A stretch of 64,000 nt of DNA, taken from positions 1,478,483 through 1,542,482 of the forward strand of contig VXAY01006780.1 of NCBI GenBank assembly GCA_013399855.1, read 5' to 3'. The stretch is from Oxyruncus cristatus. Its lineage: Eukaryota; Chordata; Aves; Passeriformes; Cotingidae. Shown one piece after another: positions 58,584 to 64,000 of this stretch (the stretch's first letter is position 1; the number at the start of each line of letters is the position of its first letter). Both the position numbers and the translations under genes were made by a program. Below the pieces are notes generated by a model. That model searched no databases and was not told where the DNA came from. It worked only from the letters and a program-made list of their open reading frames with translations.

Positions 58584-58730
58584 GGCCTGAGATGAGCTCA
58601 GTTGGTTGTAGCCTGGTGCTAATAACACCAGTGTTGTGGGTTTCATCCCCTCGCGGGCCATTCACTTAAGAATTGGACTCGATGATCCTTGTGGGTCCCT
58701 TTCAACTCAGAATATTCTGTGATTCTGTGA
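58584..58730 (+). mobile_element. tRNA-Ile-derived SINE with CR1 tail (TguSINE1-like)
   Basis: The first ~75 bases follow tRNA-Ile(AAT): an A-box region GAGCTCAGTTGG (58,594-58,605), the anticodon-arm stretch GTGCTAATAACACC, a B-box-like GGTTTCATCC (58,639-58,648) and a terminal GGGCCA. The second half is a CR1 3' end with GGACTCGATGATCCTTGTGG and a GATTCTGTGA terminus. Such tRNA-Ile/CR1 chimaeras are known as passerine SINEs mobilised by CR1 machinery. The B box departs from GGTTCGATCC, so this copy is likely inactive. Confidence 0.88.
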
Positions 58731-58964
58731 AATAAGGGCTTTGCTCACCAGATCAGGCCTTTGCTCATCAATCAGATCAGGGCTTTGCTTACCATAATGC
58801 TGAGTCGCTCTGTGCCCATAGCCAGAGGCAACTATGGGCACCACAGCTACTGGCCAATCTCACCCAGTGTAACTCAGTCCTTGTTAAATAAAAAATGCAA
58901 ACATTATAAAAAAATGTTGTGAAATTACAAATGTATCTGTAATTTTCATGTAAAATGAAAATGA

Positions 58965-59268
58965 AAATGGGTGTTGATGTCTTCTCCCAGGTAACAAATG
59001 ACAGAAAAAGGGAAAATGGCCTCAAGTTGTGCCAGGGGAGGTTTAGGTTAGATATCGGGGAAAATTGTTTCCCCACAAGGGTTGTCAAGCCCTGGCACAG
59101 GCCGTCCAGGGAAGTGGTGGAGTCCCCATCCCTGGAAGGATTTAAAAGCCCTGTGGATGTGGCACTTGGGGACATGGGTCAGTGGTGGCCTTGGCAGTGC
59201 TGGGGGATGGTTGGACTCGTTGGTTTGAGAGGTTTTTCCAACCTAAATGATTCTGTGATTCTGTAAAA
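58965..59268 (+). mobile_element. CR1 3' fragment (group B)
   Basis: TCTTCTCCCAGGTAACAAAT, GGCCTCAAGTTGTGCCAGGG, GTGGATGTGGCACTTGGGGA and AATGATTCTGTGATTCTGTA. Confidence 0.92.
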
Positions 59269-60443
59269 CAGTGACAAGCAAGGAGCAATCAATATTGCTC
59301 TGGCAGAGCAGTGTTCTCACTGCTGCCCAATAATCCTGTAGAACCAATTCAGAGTCCCACTTTATCAGGTCATTTCTGCATCCTGCCACACGCTCCCATG
59401 AAAAGCTACAGTTTGGGTTGGTTGGCAGCACCCCCACTCACACAGGCAATGGAAAGAGGACAAAAAGGAATCCTTAGCCTTGGCCTGCCCTCCTCTTCCT
59501 TTCAACAAAAGGATTTAAATCATTTTCATGAGCCCACATATTTCTCTGATATTGGTCTCACCTGCACTGGCTGAGCAGGAACAGAAAACTCCACATTAAT
59601 CTGAGTCTGCTTAGGTTTTGTATTTTACTCTTGCTCTTCCAGCCTCTTAGTTCTGCAGCAGTTGACTGACAAAACAGTTTGCATGCCAGTTATTTGGATT
59701 TCTTTGTGTTTCAGACCAACTACACCTTATCATCGCTCTCAGATTAAACAGTGTCATGTTTACGAGGTGCATTTATTTATATTTGTTTTTCCCTAAGGAA
59801 ACCCTGACACAGACTCCACTCCTGTTCAACAGCAGGGCTGGAACCTCCAGTTTTCCCAGGTACCTCAGGTTTTGGTGCTGGGAAAGAAAAGAAAATGCAG
59901 TTGCTCAATTGTCAGGATTCCCACACAGCTTTGTCCATTATGGCTTAATTAAAGGAATAAATTCCCAGCCAAAAATCCTAGAAAGCAGCTCCCTGCCACT
60001 GCCAATAAAAACAGGGTCAGAGAGGAGGTGGCTGTGGCCAAGTTTATAAGAAGTCTCATGTTTTTCTTCATGGAAATAATGTCCAGCAATGGGTAACGAG
60101 CTCAGGGAGCAGCAGTCAGGGTGAGAACATGACGAAGGCCAACAGCAGAGGACAACACCACGCTCTTGTTCCCCTAATTCATCCCAGTGACACTCGCAGT
60201 GTTAGCAGGGTCTTAGCTCAAAGGACCCAGGAGTGAACTGCTACAAAATGGAAGTTTAAAAATATTCCAGGAGGACTCGACATAGCTACTGAAAGCACGT
60301 AAGAGAAGGTCTAAAGGCATCTGACCCCCCCAGTGCCTGGTGGATACAGACCATGAGTAATTTGGTAAACTGAATCAGTAGCTTGGTTACAAGTATTTAG
60401 AAATGTGATTTATAAGCGGGTTTGGTTGAATTTTTCCAGGGAA

Positions 60444-60733
60444 ATCATAGAATCACAGAATTGTTAGTGTCAGAAAAGACCTTTAAGATCATCAAGTCTA
60501 ACCATCAACCAGCACCACCACCATGTTCAGCACTAAACCCTGTCCTCAGGTGCCATATCTACATGGCTTTAACACCTCCACGGATGAGGACTCCACCACT
60601 GCCCTGGGCAGCGTGCCAGGGCTGGACAACCCCTTCCATAAAAAAATTTCCCTAATATCCAACTTAAACCTCCTCCCCTGGTGCAACCTGAGACCTTTCC
60701 CTCTTGTCCTGTCACTTGTTATTCCAGAGGAAT
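60444..60733 (-). mobile_element. CR1 3' fragment (group B)
   Basis: AATCATAGAATCACAGAATT, GACCTTTAAGATCATCAAGT, GGACTCCACCACTGCCCTGG and TCTTGTCCTGTCACTTGTTA, antisense. Confidence 0.9.
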
Positions 60734-60762
60734 GAGGCCAAATACTGAACAAAAACTTATCT

Positions 60763-60903
60763 AATCGTAGAATGGTTTGGGTTGGAGGGACCTTAATGCT
60801 CTTCCAGTTCCACCCCTTGCCATGGGCAGGGACACCTTCCACTAGCCTGGGTTGCTCCAAGGCCCGTCCAACCTGGCCTTGAACACTTCCAGGGATGGAA
60901 TGT
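60763..60903 (-). mobile_element. CR1 3' fragment (group A), next to another CR1
   Basis: AATCGTAGAATGGTTTGGGT, GGGACACCTTCCACTAGCCT, GTCCAACCTGGCCTTGAACA; truncated at CCAGGGATGGAATG. It lies 30 bases from the previous copy, same orientation. Confidence 0.9.
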
Positions 60904-62801
60904 CACGGATCAGCTGGAGTTCTCCAGGTAACACAACAAACTGTGTCGGATCTCGCCTTTCAAATGAAGTTATCATTAGTCAGAGGCTTAAATGAAAATC
61001 ATGTCAAATTATTGTCTGATTCAGCTTTTCTATCAACTGTATTTCCATAATCTTCATTTATTTTATATTCTTGTGAGAATGAAGTTTGAACATAATATTT
61101 CAGAAGCTTCGTTGTCTTTTGCTGATTAACAGTGATTCATTTCTTTCCATTCCACATACATTTCAAGCTGTCTTGTTGCATTCTGGATTGAGGTATATAA
61201 TTATAATTTAATCATGAAAAGCCTTTTTTGTGTGCCTACAGCTACCTCTGTTTTGAAGACTTGCATCTCCAGGCAAACCTTGCAGCACCAAACTTCAGAA
61301 TCATCCTCAAAATTACTGGGCTCACTTTGCAATTCACACCAAAGGGGGATGTTATAATTTTCTAAAATGAGTGCAAATGAATTAAAGGATAATATTGCAG
61401 CAGCAAAATACAATTGTGTACAAAAAGACATTTATCAAATAATGATAATTTTAATTCAAAACCCATGACAAATCCAACGTTATGTTTCTTCTAAAAATTC
61501 CTCTATACCAACTACATCCCATACAAATCATAGTTATTCTATTTAGGCCTTCAAGAAAACAGGAAAATAAAAAAATGTGCCAACTGAGAAGAAGGGCCGA
61601 GAGCTTCAAAAACTGATGGCAACAATGTCTAAATATAGGCAGACAAAACACTTATCTGGGTATTTTTAGCTGAGAAAATAACTCTGGGGCTAAGTCAGAC
61701 ATGCACAAATTATCTCTGCAGCAGCTCCTTTTTGGACAGGTTGGCATTTGTACTGATCACCCACCCGGTGGGCAAGCACTGGCCTCTGGATGTTTGGGTT
61801 GCCCACTATTTTTTCCTAATATAAAGGATTCTTGGGATTTATTTTAATAAACAGATCTCCAGGATTTGTTGTGTAATATCAGATGGGGTTGGGGGGCCAC
61901 TAGTGAGCCCCCCCCCCAAACCAGAGCCAGGGGAGCAGCTCCCTGTGGGGTCCAACACCACCATGGTTTAGTTGGATTTCTTTGACCAATCCTCATCAGG
62001 AAGAACCACCAACCCAAAAAGTCAGCAAGGATGGGATGTTCTCTACTTGGAACATCTTACTAAGGGAGAAAATAGCAGTATTTTAGAGAAGACATTTCTC
62101 TAAATTATCTCTTGGCATTTCCTCCGCCACATCCTTGGGAGGTATTAAAATGACTGGCAACAGTGACAACAAAGTCAAGGAATTTTCCTTTCCCACCTCG
62201 GTGAGCTCAAACAGATTTAAGCCTCAGTGACTATCTTTATGTGACTTTTATGATCCACCTGCAGACAACGTAGGAACAACCTCCCAAAAGAATATTTTCA
62301 GCTTTTCAGGGATTATTTTGAGGGATCCCCAGCACCCCAAGCTCCCACCAAATCCAGCACCAGGAGTAAGCCGTCCCTGAATGGACCAAGTAATATTTTC
62401 ACCCTCCCTAAATGGACCAGGTAATATTTTTACCTACAGAAACCATAAAAAAAGCACTGAGCAAGCAAAATCCTTTAGGGCTGTTTCCAGATCTCTTCCA
62501 AGACACCTTTTATGTTGTTAGGACAAATCATAGTAAGTCCGATTTTCAAAACAAAGGTTTCATATACATTTTCCATCATAATGTATACTATTTTAATTAT
62601 GCACAGCATAATTAAAACCCTTTTTCCCCACAGAATAAATGAGATGTTCTCATGAGCAGAGCTGACCTCCTTTTCCAAGGTAAGGAAATGCCCCACAGAA
62701 ATGTGGTGCAGGCTTTTGAAATCCAGGAAGTGTGTTCAATCAGAATAATTGATCCTGCTTCATTACCATCAAAACTGATGGGATTTATGGAAATAATTAA
62801 C
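60904..62801. other. Non-coding, mostly unrecognised
   Basis: AT-rich. Has a C run at 61,907-61,917 and the 31-base tandem duplication at 62,374. No gene evidence. Confidence 0.5.
62374..62434. repeat. Tandem duplication, 31-base period
   Basis: TCCCTGAATGGACCAAGTAA at 62,374 recurs as TCCCTAAATGGACCAGGTAA at 62,405; both continue with TATTTT.ACC. Three mismatches in 30 bases. Confidence 0.93.
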
Positions 62802-62856
62802 ATTTTGAAGCAGGTGATGTCCAGAGGTCCCTTCCAACTTCAACCATTCTGTGTTT
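62802..62856 (+). mobile_element. CR1 3' end stub
   Basis: CCAGAGGTCCCTTCCAACTT then CAACCATTCTGTGTTTT is the last ~50 bases of a CR1. The 150 bases before it may be diverged CR1, but I cannot align them by eye. Confidence 0.65.
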
Positions 62857-63351
62857 TAAGTAATTTTAAACATCGGTATAAAAACTAAAAATGTGGGTTT
62901 AAATATTTTTTCCTCCTAGTTTTTATTTTTCACATCATATGGGAAGCCAGCTCATCTATTTTGTTTTTTCTATTCCAAGCTTGCAGGATATTCCTTCAGT
63001 TCTTCCCCAGTTGAATTTGCAATTATCTAAGAAATAAGACTTCAACCTATTTCACAGGGTGCTATCCCAGGGTCTGAAACAACATCTAAAAAACAAACCA
63101 ACATTTTTAAAAAAAGCCCCATATTTCTCCAAAGCATCACCTCCTTCTAAACTCCTGGGATTCATCCCATCATTCCTGTTAAAGCTTCCTGTTATCCCAG
63201 ATATTTCCTTCTATCCCACGGGATTTACAGGTTTCAAATTTGTAAAGGAGTATTTGGGCAAATTACCTTCTGCTTGGCTTACCAGCAATAATAATTTTAT
63301 TATCTTTTTAATTCTGCATGCAAATCTCCATCACTTTATCATTCCAACTTT

Positions 63352-63432
63352 CCTTATCTACCCCTTAATTAATTCCCACCTTATCTATCCCTCAATTAAC
63401 TCCCATCTTATCTACCCCTCAATTAATTACCA
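63352..63432. repeat. Minisatellite, three 27-base units
   Basis: Units at 63,352-63,378, 63,379-63,405 and 63,406-63,432 share CTTATCTA, CCCT.AATTAA and TCCCA. Because 27 is a multiple of three, one plus-strand frame stays open through them (IYPLINSHL-type repeats); this is a by-product, not evidence of coding. Confidence 0.95.
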
Positions 63433-64000
63433 ACAGCTTCCCAGGGACTAGGAGCCGGCTCTGGCTGAACTCAGCATTTTTGCTGACTGTTTCAGTTGCC
63501 CAAAATTGCAGTGACTTTTTGTTTTATTTAGTTTCTGACGTTGCATTTAATTTGCTGCCCACGACCACCATCTGGAGAACAAGGAGCAGTACTACAAGAG
63601 CAGAAACAAGAGTAGATTTGCCACTCAACACGTCAGCCCTCGTCGTAATCCACTTGTACACCTGAAAAACCCACCCCAGGAAGCTTCTGAGGTGGATGTG
63701 GAGAATAGGTCCAATCCTTGAATATTTTCCCCTTATCACCAACCTGCCCAATAAAATTCGTTCAGAAGAAAACAAGCCATGGAGCTGCTCACTGATAAAT
63801 GGCAAATTCACGGTCACACAAAATATGTATTTAATAAAGCATTTAATACCATAGTCTAAATATTTAACAGAACCTCTAAGCTTTGAAAAACTCCAATATT
63901 TAATATTAACCATATCAGCTCTTCATTTAATTCTTAAAGCCTTTGTTTCCTTATGATTTGGGACACATCACAGAACTCATTTCTGTTTCAACAGAGAAAC

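Larger units (their letters stand above)
58243..58793. repeat. Repeated 20-base flank motif around nested CR1 and SINE
   Basis: Copies of GGGCTTTGCTCACCAGATCA or close variants lie at 58,243-58,262 (before the CR1), 58,563-58,582 (between CR1 and SINE) and 58,736-58,755 (after the SINE). Degenerate copies follow at 58,756-58,779 and 58,779-58,793. They look like target-site duplications of two successive insertions, or a short tandem repeat that served as target. Confidence 0.65.
51700..64000 (-). other. PDE4B: 5' flank of PDE4B3, or intron of longer PDE4B isoforms
   Basis: In mammals the PDE4B1 first exons lie far upstream of the PDE4B3 exon, so this stretch would be intron of PDE4B1-type transcripts if the order is kept. 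No PDE4B1 N-terminal exon was recognised on the minus strand. It holds CR1 copies, one SINE, small tandem repeats and a purine-rich tract, described separately. Confidence 0.5.

Noticed and set aside
58584..58660. A functional tRNA-Ile gene
   Set aside because: The T-loop/B box is changed, stems are not well kept, and the sequence runs directly into a CR1 tail, which marks it as a SINE.
58243..58793. CRISPR-like repeat array
   Set aside because: The repeated motif has irregular spacing set by two retroelements, and the window is vertebrate DNA.

Overview
This is vertebrate, almost certainly bird, genomic DNA. About forty 5'-truncated CR1 LINE 3' ends, many finishing in the avian ATTCTGTG-type octamer tail, lie on both strands. 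A SINE with a tRNA-Ile head and a CR1 tail (58,584-58,730) is the kind of element known from passerines (the zebra finch TguSINE1 type, from memory), so a songbird is the best guess. There are no operons, dense ORFs, or rRNA or tRNA genes.

The one gene I can support is PDE4B (cAMP-specific phosphodiesterase 4B), on the minus strand. The first coding exon of the long isoform PDE4B3 lies at 50,767-51,002. It has an in-frame stop just upstream of its ATG and a clean GTAAGA donor at its end. It sits in a CpG island (about 50,390-51,660) that carries a minus-strand CCAAT box and a TATA-like element. Everything left of 50,767 (about 50.8 kb) is then the first PDE4B3 intron, and the shared UCR1 exons were not found in it. 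Everything right of the island is 5' flank, or intron of longer PDE4B isoforms if their first exons lie beyond 64,000.

Layout: 1-22.8 kb is intron with scattered CR1 copies and a weak plus-strand promoter-like cluster near 16.2 kb. 22.9-24.0 kb is a second CpG-rich block with a perfect cAMP-response element and an octamer/TATA-like pair, a candidate internal regulatory element of this cAMP-controlled gene. 24-47.4 kb is intron with CR1 copies, an inverted CR1 pair, a lone N at 28,326 beside a truncated CR1, and a 16-bp perfect-stem hairpin at 40.9 kb. 47.4-53.5 kb is the longest CR1-free stretch and is centred near the promoter. 53.5-64 kb holds a purine-rich 1.1 kb tract, a nested CR1/SINE locus with a repeated 20-bp flank motif, and small tandem duplications.

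Most long open frames here are translations of CR1 or chance ORFs. I see no convincing new biological system. The points most worth checking are the PDE4B3 promoter and exon, the CRE-bearing intronic block, the nested SINE locus and the 40.9 kb hairpin.
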